64,000 nucleotides of DNA. Source: Zantedeschia hybrid cultivar (Eukaryota > Streptophyta > Magnoliopsida > Alismatales > Araceae). The number at the start of each line of letters is the position of its first letter. Position 1 is the stretch's first letter. The stretch is from contig JARZZO010000011.1 of assembly GCA_030544215.1 (NCBI GenBank), positions 1,536,001-1,600,000 of the forward strand, in the 5' to 3' direction. A program made the position numbers and the translations under genes. Below the pieces are notes generated by a model, which had not been told where the DNA came from, ran no database searches, and saw only the letters and a list, made by a program, of their open reading frames with translations. Shown in pieces: positions 33,627 through 47,149 of this stretch.

Positions 33627-33635
33627 TAGTTAAAA

Positions 33636-36129
33636 ATGTCCTTAATGGGTCAAGCCCAATAATAATTTATAATATTTTTATTTTTTTTAAGTTGTTGGGT
33701 TGAAGATCAAATGACATGGACACGTTTGGAGTTCAACCAAAAAAAAGAAAAGAAAAAGAAAGTATAGTTACTATACATACACAAAACATATGGGATCTGG
33801 TCTTAAAAGAATGAAAAATTCCACTGCAACAGCCGACGTGTGATAAGTGTTACTCTTATCTATTATGTATCTACGAAGATGCCAACTCTCAACTTTCGTC
33901 TTCTCCAAGATACGGGGCACCTACCGAGTGATGTTAATTGTTCATAAGATCGACTTGGTGTCTAGAAATGCGCTTGTTCCTCCAAGTGAAGGCCATTTTC
34001 AAACTTCTTCACAAACTCGCTTGTTTGGAAACACAAGGATTTGAAGATTGAGATGTCAAATCATACAAACTTATCTTCATAGTTTGTACCCATATTTATG
34101 TGAAGTTTTAAGAGGAGAACGATACTTTTCTCTTTTGAAGATAGAATGCTATCTATACCCTTTTTTTAAACGTTAAGGACCAAGGTATACCACATGTTCT
34201 GAATCCTTATTCCTTATTCTTCGATCCGTTTTCTTACTTTCCTCTACATCCCTTGGCCTTACATCACATGACTTTTAACGAAAAGCCAACTTCATCTAAT
34301 CTAGGAGATTAGATGGAAGTGCAGTGCCCCGCTGGACATGCACAGGTGGAGCGCGAGCCTTTTTTATTTTGTTTTCTTCATGGACTTGTTAAACTTTTTG
34401 AAGCCTCCAAACAAAAGTAGGACAGCTGGCGCCGCATGCAGAATGCATGCACAAAAAGTGTTTTGAAAAAGAAATACAATGAATTCTTTCTGATTATACC
34501 GTCTGATTTTTAATTGGACACTCTAAAATAATTTAAAAATTAGTAAGAAAAAAATATCCAATTCCTCTTGAGGGCCGTCCAATCTAGAAGATTGGACAAC
34601 AGTACCTAGGGTATTGCAATCTAATGCCTCAGACATTATAGCAAATATTTTTCCTTCATTTTTTTTACAGAAATTCGCTTCTGAAGTGAAGATTTATGCC
34701 TCAATCCGGTGTGAACATAGATTTTGGTCACTTTCTAAACTCTCATTTCATACCTGAGTTGGCTAACTTGTGGCGGAGAGCAAGCGATCGAAATTCCTAA
34801 AGAACCAATGTGTTCGATGGACAGTTACTCAATAATAACTTGATCAACTTAATTATTAAACTAAAAAAATAAATTTTAACAGAATTTTAAGATTGGTTCA
34901 TTAAATAAGTCAAATTTGAAAACATGTGAACCTGACACGATCATGTCTGTGAACGATTTCTTCTAAGTACTGATCATTAAGAGCTTGTTTTAGTATTCAA
35001 CAAGAGCGCGCTTACGTGCCCATTAAGAGTTTATTTAAGTATTCATTAAGACCTCTTTTAAACATACATTTAACTATTCTATTCATAAGTGAACTTAATT
35101 AATAAGATTTTTAATGTCTTATAAAGTTTTCCATTATATAACTAGAGATGCAACCAGAAGTGGTACTCGCCATTCTTTGGCCAGAATTTAAAATTTTAAA
35201 CCAAATCAATCATGAATTCATTGTGCTTGTGAGCTACTTGATACTTGGTTCGTGTTCTTTCAATATCTAAATGAGACAAACCTGAACCGCCATCATAGAT
35301 GCTCTGTTCGAACCCGAACTCAATAAAAATTAGTCAAACCAAGTTTGAATAGGATAAACTAAGACTCATTTGCATCCCTAGTAAAAACGTGTAGAGTTGA
35401 ATGTGTCCTGTTTTGAATTGGTTGGATGGCTTTCAGCAGAGAGACAAATTTGGATGCATGCATCATGCGATTTTGATGCTATCGACATAAATTTTGATGC
35501 ACCATAGACCATACACGTCGTCATAGCGAGCAAGCACAAAAGAAAGACTGGCTAAAGAATGATAAAGGAAAAGAACAGTCAACGAAAAAGTTAAGCAAAC
35601 TACAGCAGATTAAACAGTTATTGTTGTGGTTATCAGCTGCAAGAACGAAAAGCAAGAAACAAGAGCAATACGCATACCCCTAGTTTCCTCCGCTTGTGCT
35701 TTGAAGCAAGGATGGAAGTTATGTTGCAGTCTTGGACAGAGCTTACTCCTGGAACAACAGCAGCAGCAAAGAAGACGGTTTAGAATTCCACAATCACAAG
35801 TGTTTGCAAGTTCAACTAACGTTGAGTTTTGTAAATGCTTTTGAAATCTAGATGCTTCTAATACCTTATGAATTCCAACTGCCGGATTAATCCTTCCAGC
35901 GGTCTGTGGGACCTTAAGAATTCTCCTCACACAAACAAAACAAGAAGCATATGATATAGTATAAAAGCCAAGACAGAGAGGCTATAATCCATGTATCACT
36001 GCGCTTACGGCTGGTTCTTATTGAATGTTACATCGTAAACAGAAGCACATAGGTATTTTATCTACATTGCCAAGGACTGATAACCTTCTTTCTCACCGCA
36101 TACATCGTGAACAGAAGCATGTAGTACAT
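33636..36129. other. Intergenic DNA downstream of SURNod19 copy a
   Basis: No gene recognised. A possible hAT-like remnant spans about 35153-35382 (TAGAGATGCAACC at the left, TTTGCATCCCTA at the right), without a matching 8-bp duplication. A 106-codon frame at 35610-35930 on the minus strand contains a short Cys run and matches nothing I know. Confidence 0.45.
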
Positions 36130-38755
36130 CTACATTGCCAGGGACTGATAACCTCCTTCCTCAGTGCGTCGTCTATAACCGGCCACGATAACAAAAGCAG
36201 CTGTTATGCCAGTTAGAATGAGGACCCATGAATATTTTGAGTGCATTAGCCCTCCCTGCAACAACAAAAATATACCACATCATCCAATTTGAGGTTTAGT
36301 ATGCTACAAGCGAGGTTTAAAGCACTCATTGAGGGGATCAACTAATTATCTAAAACCAACCAGATCTCTTAAAAAAAAAACATTCCCTGAATGTTTAAAA
36401 TGCTAGATATAGGATATAGGTTATAGAATCACTCGCATTATATTCGCATTGGGTTTTTACAAATATAGCCACATGGATAGACACAAAACTGTTTGTTAAC
36501 AATAAACGTGTACAATAAACTTTTCAATTTTCTTAACTCGACTGTGTATTTCATGTAAATGAAGCACACGTTATTCCTATTTTATAAAGCATACTGTATA
36601 TATACCAGGGCTCATTACATGTTCCATCAACTTTATCCTAGATATTCTAAGAGAAAGAAACAGAGGCAAGGTTTAAGACAGTGGGAATCTAATGAATTAG
36701 AGAAAGTGGAGAGAGAGTAGAAGATCTTACATCAACTAGAGAAACAAGGGATTGGAATTTGCTTGGTTGTCTGTCGGCGACTAAAATGTAGAAGAGACCC
36801 ATTACGCCGGTGTGCATTTGAGTGGTGCTGTAGTTGGATTCAAGAGTCACAATCTCTTCGTCGGCAATTTTTACTGAGCCTGGGCTTGGATAACAAGTTG
36901 ACATTCCTACAATATAACCAGCTTCGTTTCCTGCTTCCTCCCCTTCACCATAGGTCGGCATCGATGAGCATAACATTCTGCCATCCTGAACCCATGTTGA
37001 TAAAAGAAAAAAAGGATCACTAGTACAAATGAGTACACATTTTTGAGTAGGAAACATGGGATATGATGCAGCTAAGTTTTCAATATGAAAACTTTTGAAG
37101 CTTCAGAGCTTTCGTGTTAAATGATAAACAGTTGATTATTACTCTTTCAAATTCTGATGCATCAAAGCATGTGATTATTTCATCAAAACGACATTCCAAT
37201 TCTATGGTTGCTAGTGGAGATAGAATCCGAGACTTGTTGGAGAGCCTTTACAATTACCATTGAAGTGAATCAAGAGGAATAAATAACAGATTCTTGTAAA
37301 GAGGATGCGTATGACTAAGTGACATAAGCTTCCTGGTTTCTAGAGATGTGGCAACCAAATTTACAATAACATGGCATCTCCATCCCAGCACTACAAAATG
37401 AAAACTACCGCTTTATACTGTAATTATTTTAGTACTAGGAAAGGGACTGATAATGATGTCCTGGTAAATAATGAAACCACAGGTTAGTTTCCATAATCAC
37501 CTGTCCATAGATGGCAGCTCCGATTCCACCAGTATGTTGGTGAGCAACACCATATATGATGTCACCTCCACGAGGAATACTCAATTTTGTCCTCTTGTTG
37601 TCAATGCAGTTACCATTAGCAGTTGCCTCTGAACCACATGATTCAACTTCATATTCCACCTGAATTTGAAAAGCCAATCACAATCTCATGCTAACAAAAA
37701 GACAGTGCTATTGCCAAATATTAAAATAAGGAGCTTGATAAACCAAAACATTTACACAAGGGATGATAGAGAGCCATTACATCAATTGGGACTCCCTAGA
37801 TCTCTAGAAAGAGGTGAAATTGCTTCTTCTACATAACAATTAACAAGACCTTCTCCATTAAACATTGGGTGCATGATAAGCTATCAGAATCCTGATCATT
37901 AAAGCATACCTTGCAACTGGAATTAAGGAAGCTTTCTGTTGAATCATTTGTTCTCTTCCCAGAATCAGTGACATCTAAAATGTAGATCTTGACAGGAACT
38001 ATGTGATCATCCCAGTCTAGCCACTTCACAGTGTACCTCAAGTAGAGCTTCCTGTGTACATCATTGAAGCCTTCTTTCAACTGGCATTGAGTTTGATCAT
38101 AGCAACAGAAAAGACCTCCAATATAATCCTTCCTCAGAGGTCGCCCATATTCATCTATAGTTACATTGTATAGATCACGCTTGCACTCTGTGCATCCCAA
38201 ACGATCCACCACACCCCGTGTATCGATTGCATGGACATTCAACATCCATCTCTCCTCATAACCATATGGCACATCTTCTGGATTTCCGACTTCTATTGCA
38301 TAAGGATCGGGCACCCACGTAGGGGTTCTACGTGTCTCTGATCCAAGACCATAAAACTGACCAAGAGTGCCTTTGCAAATTCCAGCATTCCGAGCTGGAA
38401 GAGTCTTTGGAAGGCTGTATTCCCAACCGATGGTCTTGGTAGGCGGTTCACTTTCTCTGAGGCCGTAGTATCTTTCTACCACCCAGTGGTGGAGATAAGT
38501 TTCATGAAGGGGGATGGAGTTCCCTGCCTCATCAACCACTTCAGCATTGAAACTCTTAAGAGCAATGTGGCCTCTAGGAAAGTCAATGTTATAATAAAAC
38601 TTGTTCGCCACTGACCCAGGTCCCAGAATAAATGGTGGGGAGAGGAAAACAGCAGTTTTCAATGAGTTCCCATTTGCCGTCATGGCTAGTGATGAATGAA
38701 TAATTATTGTGGCAACCATTGCAGCCAGTAGCCATGACTGAGGAGAATATGACAT
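36130..38755 (-). CDS. SURNod19 (stress up-regulated Nod 19) family protein, copy a, intact
   Basis: Exons 38755-37910, 37659-37501, 36985-36731 and 36255-36130, all phase 0 with GT/AG borders, giving 461 residues and a TAG stop. Residues 1-24 form a signal peptide (hydrophobic stretch WLLAAMVATIII, cleavage near SSLA). The body shows the family's FLSPPFILGPGSV, FPRGHIALKSFNAEVVDEAG and ETYLHHWVV blocks, many cysteines and several N-x-S/T sites. Residues about 429-446 form a membrane helix followed by RRR. A type I membrane protein exposed to the wall/endomembrane side is inferred. The family was named for stress-induced nodulin transcripts; its biochemical role is unknown to me. I start at the ATG just before the signal peptide, because the longer frame crosses a likely intron acceptor (TTGGCAG at about 38780). 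Confidence 0.9.
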
Positions 38756-40139
38756 TCTATTATTGCCACAGAGACCAGTTACCTGCCAAGACATGAACAA
38801 AGACAATGCTTATCTATATATATATATATATGTTTCTCATAACGTATATGTATATATAAACACATACATATCACAAACAGATGAATTCACTATACCCAAC
38901 CAGTCTGAGACAAACAAACTTATATGTTGCTCAGTAACCTTTAAGAGGGATAGTTAAAAATAATTGATTGGCTACTTTTTCATACTAAAAGAAATTACAG
39001 CAAAGTAAAAATGGCAATAGCTGTTAATACCTTTTTTCCATTCACAAATCCCCAAGACTACAAACCATAATAGGTACAGATTGTTAGCCTATATAAAAAA
39101 ACATATGCAACATTGATCAATTTTCTTAATTACTATTGTCCAGATGAATCAAAAACTTTAAGAACAAGTAATATATACACAGAAATATTGTAGACCATGC
39201 ATACAAACAGGTGGGAGAATTAGAGGAAAGAGATTGCTGGAATCATTTTCTGTTTGTGCTTGCTGGATGAAACATAGAAACATTCCCCATGTTGGGAATT
39301 TCTTTTCTTTTGAGGTCAAGAGATGCAGCTTTCTACCAAAATGATTCACCAACAGACGTCTTGTAATCTAAAGTTAGAAGAAAAGAAGGAAAAGAATAAA
39401 GAGAGACACTCTGCATCATAATTCATAAGCCTACTTCTCTAGCGCTAAAATTAAGAAAACTACACAGAAACACTCCTTTATGAGTGCATCTTGACCACCA
39501 AATTCGTCAACTAAAGATCCAAATAAATTTCCTATTTACTGGGTATTAAGGTGGAGATATCAATGAGAACAAAGAATCTTGATGTCGAACATAAAAATCC
39601 AATTATCATCCAACAAACATACCAGGAACCTAGCAGAAAGCATCCACTTATCATCTAAGAAGATATTATACTAAAATTCTAGAGAGACATGGAAGAAAAG
39701 AAAAGAGAACACGTGGAAAAGAGGGAAACCAAATCTAATAACAATGACAACGATCAAGCATATCATATGATATCCAGTCGATGATCAGTAGTTGACTTAA
39801 CAACTTCATTTAGTCATGGAATGCCTTTGGGAAATATTAACTGCTTCATTATTTCAATTAAAAGGCAGCTTGAAGTTATGTGGAGAAAAAAGAAACATGA
39901 ATCCAGTCAAGCATAATCTAAGAACCAAAATAACACAGTGAATCACTAATTTCAATTATGAATCTTACTAACTGCAGTTTTTCTCCGTTCAGGCGTCGAA
40001 CATCCTTGGGAACCATTTGATTCTTTTAATTGCAGAGTCAGCTTTAAACTAATGTGGAGAAAGAAAAAAACAACACAATACATGAGATGGGTCCTATGCT
40101 TCCACTAAAATTTATTCTATAAAAAGTGATTAACTTGGA

Positions 40140-40310
40140 AAGACCAACAACTCACACAAGATTCTTAACCATGACCCCAAGCAGCATCACACAAACCCCA
40201 CCCAGGGACCGTACTTAACCCCCCACCCCCCCAAGCAGCTCACTGCAAAACCAAAACGAGGCTACTTCTCAAAAGGCAAACACGGGTAGGCGTTAGGACA
40301 TAAAAAAGAG
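40140..40310. repeat. Upstream duplicated segment, copy 1 of 3
   Basis: Shares AGCATCACACA-ACCCCA, ACTTAACCCCCCACCCCC and AAACCAAAACGAG blocks in the same order with 41543-41686 and 57000-57151. It lies in the leader intron of SURNod19 copy a. Confidence 0.7.
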
Positions 40311-40455
40311 GAAAAAAAAACTTGTTAGCAATCAGTGACCCTACAGAGAGAAAACCCAACTCAGATAACATACTACATACACCATCTACCTGATTTTTTT
40401 CTTTTCAAAAGAATCATGTGGGCATTACAGTACCATCCATATTAACACGTTTATT

Positions 40456-40579
40456 CATAACAAGAACAGATTTTGAGGAGAATAAGAGCATGATTGGGGG
40501 GGTTCATACCCCTTACACATAACAAGAACAGATTCTGAGAAGAATAAGAGCATGATTGGGGGGGGTTCATACCTCTTTC
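40456..40579. repeat. 62-bp tandem duplication at the SURNod19-a leader donor
   Basis: CATAACAAGAACAGATT...GGTTCATACC occurs at 40456-40517 and 40518-40579, differing at a few bases and in G-run length. Each copy carries a potential GTATGAAC splice donor on the minus strand. Confidence 0.75.
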
Positions 40580-40859
40580 CGTTGCTCTCCCCCAACGCAG
40601 CCGCGCAGAGCGAACTCTTCCGGTAATGGCGACGCCCGGGTGGTACTGGTCGTTTCTCCCACAAAGCAAGAGAAAAGACGGCGTCATGCCTTGCGTCGGC
40701 TGGACCGGCGATAGTTTGACCAATATTTGCTACGTTGAGGGTGAGTGCACAAGTTGGATCATCTTATAATATAAGATATTATTGATCTAACTGGATACTG
40801 GATAGAGGTCATAGGAGTTGAGTAATTTTTTTGACGGTAAATCGCACAAAGATTAAATA

Positions 40860-41300
40860 TAAATTACAAATTTTTAAGGGTGACAAATATGTATATGTAC
40901 GACAAATATTCAGTAGGCATGATAAATATTATTTGTCATATTTAAAAAATATTTATCATGTCTATAAATCTATATACATATGCGTAAAAATGATAATTAC
41001 TTTTCAAACATGACAAATATTTATCATGCCTATAAATCTATACACATATGCATAGAGATGATAATTATTTTTTATGTATGACAAATACTTCGTAGGATAG
41101 TAAATTCTATTTGTCATGTCTATGAATTGATTGTCATGTTTGTAAAATATTTGTCATGTTAAAAGATTTACACGTAGATATGTAAAGATAAAAAATAATT
41201 TTTAGACACGACAAATACTTTGTAAGCATTACAAATTATATTTATCATGTTCACATAATATTTGTCATGTATATGCACATTTGTCATGTTCAAAATCTTG
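40860..41300. repeat. Second palindromic TTTGTCATG array
   Basis: Same vocabulary as 33110-33450 (TTTGTCATGT, GACAAATACTTTGTA, TATTTATCATG) in alternating orientation. Likely the interior of another, decayed Mutator-like element; clear ends were not found. Confidence 0.65.
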
Positions 41301-41542
41301 CATTCACACTTAATATTTGTGTGATCTACTTGTTAAAAAAATATCTAACTCATATATCTTACTTAATTAAACTAATGACATCTTGTATTATAACATGACT
41401 TAATTTATTGACTTTCAACACCAAATATTATTCTAATAATTTTCTCTGGCTGCATTGTTCGCGTCCTCCTTGGATGACTTTGGCGTCCTTTCCTAAGATT
41501 TTCTTGTCCTGATAAGGTGTTGATGTTGATGGATATCGAGAT

Positions 41543-41686
41543 TCTTTAACATGGCCCAATCAGCATCACACAGACCCCATCTTAACCCCCCAACCCCCGC
41601 AAGCACCTCACAGCAAACCAAAACGAGTCTACTTCTCTAATAAAAGCAAACATGGGTAGCTTTGGAACATAAAACGAGGGAAGAAA
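41543..41686. repeat. Upstream duplicated segment, copy 2 of 3 (orphan)
   Basis: Contains CAGCATCACACAGACCCC, TTAACCCCCCAACCCCC and AAACCAAAACGAGTCTACTTCTC as in 40140-40310, but no SURNod19 coding sequence is attached. It is probably the remnant of a further tandem copy. Confidence 0.65.
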
Positions 41687-41699
41687 TAAAAAACTTGTT

Positions 41700-42442
41700 A
41701 GAAAAATTAACTCAGTCAGGTCGAATTAAGTCGGGTTAAAGTAGATCCTTCAGTTCATATCAATAGTCTTTTAACCTTAGCTTACCCTAACTAACGCTGA
41801 ACCCACCCTCTCAACCCGAGTCCTACCCACAGTCCAAATCAACTCTGTTGACTCATCCTTTTTCAAGTTGAGTCAAATTATATCTTTAATAATTTATAAT
41901 TTTAAGTTGTTTTTCTACGACTGAAATATCATGTATAAAGAAGTGAATATTATCTATCTACTTTAACAAGATAACTAAAATAAGAAACTATAAGCATAAT
42001 TGCATGGTTACTACTTAAAAATCATCCTTATTCATGTTGTAATTTGAATTTTTGTTCAAAAGTTATAATTTAAATGATATATATTATAGCGAATCAAATT
42101 ATCATCATATATATTAATTCCGGATTCGGATTAGATCCAATTGACCGACCCTCAACTCAAACTAACTCATCTAAGGTCAAATAAAAAGACCGCTCAACCT
42201 TAATCTAATTAAACTCTAACTTACAAGTTGGAATCAATCCGATCCAACAATTAAGTTGATCTGCTCGGATACAAGTTGACCCATCTAAAGTTGCGGCCCC
42301 ACATCTATTTTACTTCTGTATAAGTAAGGGCTTGGGAAAAAAGTCTAGAATCTAATTCCACTGTATGCAAGAACGAACAGAACTTTAGGGTGGCAGGAAG
42401 GCTGATGACTACTGGTGGGGATGCACAAGGCAACAGGTGAGT
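41700..42442. other. Spacer before the copia element
   Basis: AT-rich repeats of AATTAAGTCGGGTTA and TTGACCCATCT-type words, suggestive of an old element. No gene recognised. Confidence 0.35.
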
Positions 42443-42552
42443 TGGAGGAAGGATTCGAGAGAGTGACCTAGTGGGTCCTCTCCCTCTTATTTTATTATAA
42501 GGAAATATTAGGGAAAACTCCCTTACTACTAGAACAATTATATTACTCCCCC

Positions 42553-45500
42553 TCAAGATGGGGCAAAGATATCACAAAGTCCCATCTTGCCAATCAATAC
42601 AGAAAAAAGAGAGGGACCTAATCCCTTAGTCAAGAGGTCTGCCACTTGGTCTGAAGACTGAACAAAAGGAATGCAAATTTGGCCCCGATCAATCTTTTCC
42701 TTGATAAAATGACGATCAATCTCGATGTGTTTAGTGCGATCATACTGTACTGGATTATTCACGATCTCAATTGATGCCTTACTATCACAATACAGACGAA
42801 GAGAGGACCCATTCCACAATTGCAACTCCTGAAGCAGTTTCTGTAACCAGAGAAGCTCACATACACCCAGTGTCATTGCTCTATACTCTGCTTCTGCTGT
42901 TGACCGAGCTACCACATATTGTTTCTTACTCCGCCAAGCAACTAAATTACCTCCAACATACATACAATACCCAGAGGTAGAACGTCTGTCATCCAGTGAT
43001 CCAGCCCAATCTGCATCAGTATACCTTTCTACATGAAAAGTATTATGCCGAGAGAATAGAAGACCCCGACCTGGACACCCCTTTAGGTAGCGCAACACTC
43101 TATGAGCCTCCTCCAAATGTCTTTCGCGTGGATCATGCATGTACTGACTAATAACACTGACTGCATAAGCTATATCAGGTCGGGTATGTGACAAATATAT
43201 CAACCTCCCAACCAGCCGTTGATATCTTCCTTGGTCAACAGGCGCCCCATCATCTGCCACTAATCGATGATTCGGATCTATCCGGGTAGTAGCAGGCTTA
43301 CACCCCAACATCCCGGTGTCTTTGAGTAACACATACTTTCATTGCGATAAAAAAATCCCACTGGCTGACCTTGCAACCTCGATCCCCAAGAAGTATCGTA
43401 GTGGACCTAGGTCTTTCACCTCAAATACTTGTTTTAACTTGGATTTTAACTGCTTGATCTCAATATGATCATCTCCTGTAACAACAATATCATCAACATA
43501 AACAAGAAGAACAGTCCTCTTCCCCTCGGAATGCCTATAAAACAGAGTATGATCTGCATTACTCTGTCGATATCCCATACCTTTGACAGCTCGGCTAAAT
43601 CTATCAAACCAGGCACGAGGAGATTGTTTGAGACCATATAGTGAGCGTTTCAATTTGCAGACCTTTCCAGTGGTTGTTTCATTATCAAAACCAGGTGGTA
43701 TCTGCATATAAACTTCCTCCTGAAGGTCACCATGTAAAAAGGCGTTCTTTACATCAAGTTGATGTAATTTCCAACCAAAGTTGGCTGCACATGAAATCAG
43801 AATACGAACAGAATTCATTTCTGCCACAAAGGCAAAGGTCTCATCATAGTCCACTCCATATGTTTGAGTATAACCTTTTGCTACCAGCCTAGCTTTGTAC
43901 CTTTCCACTTTGCCTTCTGGTGTTTATTTCACAGTAAACACCCATCTGCATCCAACAGGACGCTTACCAGTTGGTAGAGATACCAGTTCCCATGTTTGAT
44001 TTTTAGATAAAGCATTCATCTCTTCTGTCATAGCCTCCTTCCACTTAGGATCTTCCATAGCCAATTGCCAAGTATTGGGAATACAAATAGAGTCTAAGGT
44101 TGCAGCAAAACATTGATATGATGGAGAAACAGACTCATATGAAACATAGTTAGCAATGTCATAACGGTACCTAGCAGGAGGGACAATAGGGCGAGTGCCC
44201 TTTCGTTGTGCAATAGGAATATCAAGATCAGAGACAACTGGAATAGTGGGAACAATGTTACCGTTATGACGTGACGTAGATGCCTCAGAAGGAGAAGTGG
44301 ATGGAGCTTCAATCGGAGAAGACACTTGGATAGTAGTAGGATGCACATAGGACTGCTCTGTAGCTTCATTCCTTGGTGCTGCTCCATTCCTTGGCTCCCC
44401 CTGAACACCATCTCCACTATGAGAATACTCCCCGTGGACACCAGACTTAGTGGGAGTGAACAAAAACTCTCCTGGAAGAAATAAAGCTGGTGTCCCTCCA
44501 TTAGAAGGACTAGGCTCATAGTAAGCTTCACCCTCTCGAAAGGTAACATCCATAGTGACCAAAAAACGCCGTTCCGGAGGATAATAACATTTATATCCTT
44601 TCTGAGTGGCAGAATAGCCAATAAACACACATTTCAACGCCCGGGGGTCCAATTTACCAACAGATGGCCGATGATCCCGAGCAAAGCAAGTACATCCAAA
44701 GACTTTAGGAGGAACCACATAGTCAATTGACCCTTTAAGAGACTGAATGGGAGAGACAAAATTAAGGATCATGAGGGGCATCCGATTAATTAAGTAAGCA
44801 GCAGTCAACACTGCCTCTCCCCATAAAAATTTGGGAACATTCATAGTAAACAAGAGGGCACGGGTCACCTCCAATAGATGTCTATTCTTTCGCTCAGCCA
44901 CACCATTCTGAGCAGGAGTATCAACACAAGTTGTTTGATGGGCAATTCCATGAGCTTGAAGGTATTCACAAAATGCTCTATTGGTATATTCAGTCCCATT
45001 ATCAGAACGCAGAATTTTAATTTTGGCACTGAACTGAGTGTCCACTAACTTATGAAATTCCTTGAAGCAACTGAGAACTTCACCCTTACTTTTCAGCAAA
45101 TAGACCCACGTCACTCGACTAAAACAATCAATAAATGTAACGAACCACCGATGACCTGTAACAGCAACAGTATTACAAGGTCCCCACACATCAGAGTGAA
45201 TAAGTGCAAAAGGTTCAGAACCTTTATTCCCAGACACTGGATAAATTCCTCTTGTATGTTTGGCGAGTTCACAATGGTCACAAACCAACAGACTTGCATT
45301 ACACTTATTTGATAAAGACGGAAACAGGCGTCTAAGAATAGGAAAGGGAACATGACCTAGCCTACGATGATGTAACACAATCTCTGATGCAGCACTATCA
45401 GCAGAAAACGCAGACTTTTCCATATCAAGCTTCAAACTATGCTCTCCATCCTCCAAGTAGTAGAGTCCATTGTGCAACTTACCATATCCAAGTGTCTTCC

Positions 45501-46980
45501 CTGTTTTCAGCTCCTGAAAAAGGCAGTAGGAAGGCCAGAAAGTAACAGAACAATTCAAATCTTGAGTAATAGAACTAATGGAGAGCAGATTTGTAGGAAA
45601 TGAAGGAACATGCAAGACAGAGGACAACCGCAGAGAAGGAGTACAATCAATAGATCCCTTGCCCGAGATAGAGGTAAAAGATCCATCAGCAATACGGACT
45701 TTATCCTTTCCCGAGCATGGGATATATGATTGAAACAAAGAGGATATACCTGTCATATGGCTGGAGGCTCCTGAATCTATTACCCAGGAGCTAGATTTGC
45801 TACCTACACAACTAAAAGCATGTTCCATATTGGACATAATACCTGACTGGGCAAAGTGAGATGAGTCTAAATGCCCCTCTGGTTGGCTAGGTGTCTCCGT
45901 CGCAGAGGAGGTAGTGCCAGAAGATGCTTCATACTTGTCTAGCAATCGGCGCAGAGTCTGATACTCATATGTAGACATGCCTGGTATGCAGTCCTCAGTT
46001 TCCTCAGAAAGATGGGCCTGTCCAAATGGACGGCCGCGGCCACGACCACTAGCACGGCCCCCACCACGACGGCCCCCACTGTCACCACGACCACGACCAC
46101 CACGGCCAGACTGAGAAGGACGACCATGAAGATCCCAACAATATGCCTTGATGTGTCCTGGTTTCTTACAGTGGTGGCACACCTTTTCCCCTGACGACTG
46201 CATTTGAGGCTGCACAGTAAGAGCGGAGCGTACAGGAGCACTTGTTACTGAAGTGACTCGCCGCCGGGTTTCCTCGCTTAAGACAGTGGAAAACGCCTGT
46301 CCCAAACTAGGAGGAACCTCCCGAGCCAATAACTGAACACGAACAGATTCAAAGTCTGAATTAAGCCTATAAAGGAAGTCTTGAACACGTTCATGTTCGA
46401 GATATTTCTGAAAGCCATCAACATCAACAGAACATGTAGGAACAAAGGTCCTATAATGATCAGCCTCAGACCAAAGCCGTTTCAGTTCTGTGGCATACTC
46501 TGTCACAGATAAATTACCCTGACGAAGCTCCCGCAATTGGGATTGGATCTCAAAAAACTGTGCAGAGTTAAGGTGTTGGGAAAACATTTGGGCCACTGCT
46601 TCCCACACCTCATGTGCGGTCTCTAGTAACTGCACACTTTTTGCAACATTGGGCGCCATGGTATTAAGGAGAAATGCCAAGACAACGGAGTTCTCCATCT
46701 TCCACTGCGCCACCCCAGGCACATCACTGGCAGGTTTTTTCACCATGCCTGTCAAATGTCCCTCCAAACCGCGTCCCTGCACAAGTAAACGAGTGCTCCT
46801 CGCCCAAGTCAAATAGGTGGCTGGTCCATCAAGTTTTACTGCTACCTGCAATGCACTAAGGTATGTATTCTCTCGAGTGAAATCTCTCGGAGTAGTAGCC
46901 GATTGCACAGCAGATATCTAGGCGGATATAAGGCGTCCAATAAGACCTTCAAGGTCCTGCATAGTAACCGGATCCGCCAT
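42553..46980 (-). pseudogene. Copia gag-pol polyprotein gene with three in-frame stops
   Basis: The frame opens at ATG 46980-46978 (MADPVTMQDLEG) and runs in one frame to the stop at 42553, interrupted only by TAG (46918-46920), TAA (at 43924) and TGA (at about 43339). Visible in order: gag; a CCHC knuckle (CHHCKKPGHIKAYC); protease active site DSGASSHMTG; integrase HHCC region (RLGHV...CDHCELAKH) and D-D-E core (LIHSDVWGP, SDNGTEY, AQNGVAERKNR); reverse transcriptase with YVDDIV; RNase H (YTDADWAGS, KKQYVVARSTAEAEYRA). No frameshift is seen. At least the TGA fits a CGA-to-TGA transition, as expected from cytosine methylation. Dead as written, but recently decayed. Confidence 0.85.
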
Positions 46981-47149
46981 CCCTTCGTAATACCGGAGCA
47001 CAAGCACAACGAGGAACCCCACCACACAATCACACTCCCAATTTCAACAATAGGGTATCATCAACTCAACATACACCATCTAGAAACCCTTAGATGCAAA
47101 AAGAACTACAGCATTGGCAAAAACAATAACAGGACATTGCTGAGAACCT

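Larger units (their letters stand above)
38780..40720 (-). promoter_or_regulatory. Probable 5' UTR intron, non-coding first exon and promoter of SURNod19 copy a
   Basis: On the minus strand AAAGAG is followed by GTATGAAC near 40571, a good donor, and the likely acceptor is the TTGGCAG near 38780. This would make a non-coding first exon at about 40572-40720 and a leader intron of about 1.8 kb. The GACGGCGTCATGCCTT word in that exon recurs upstream of copy b at about 59125. Inferred from sequence only. Confidence 0.4.
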
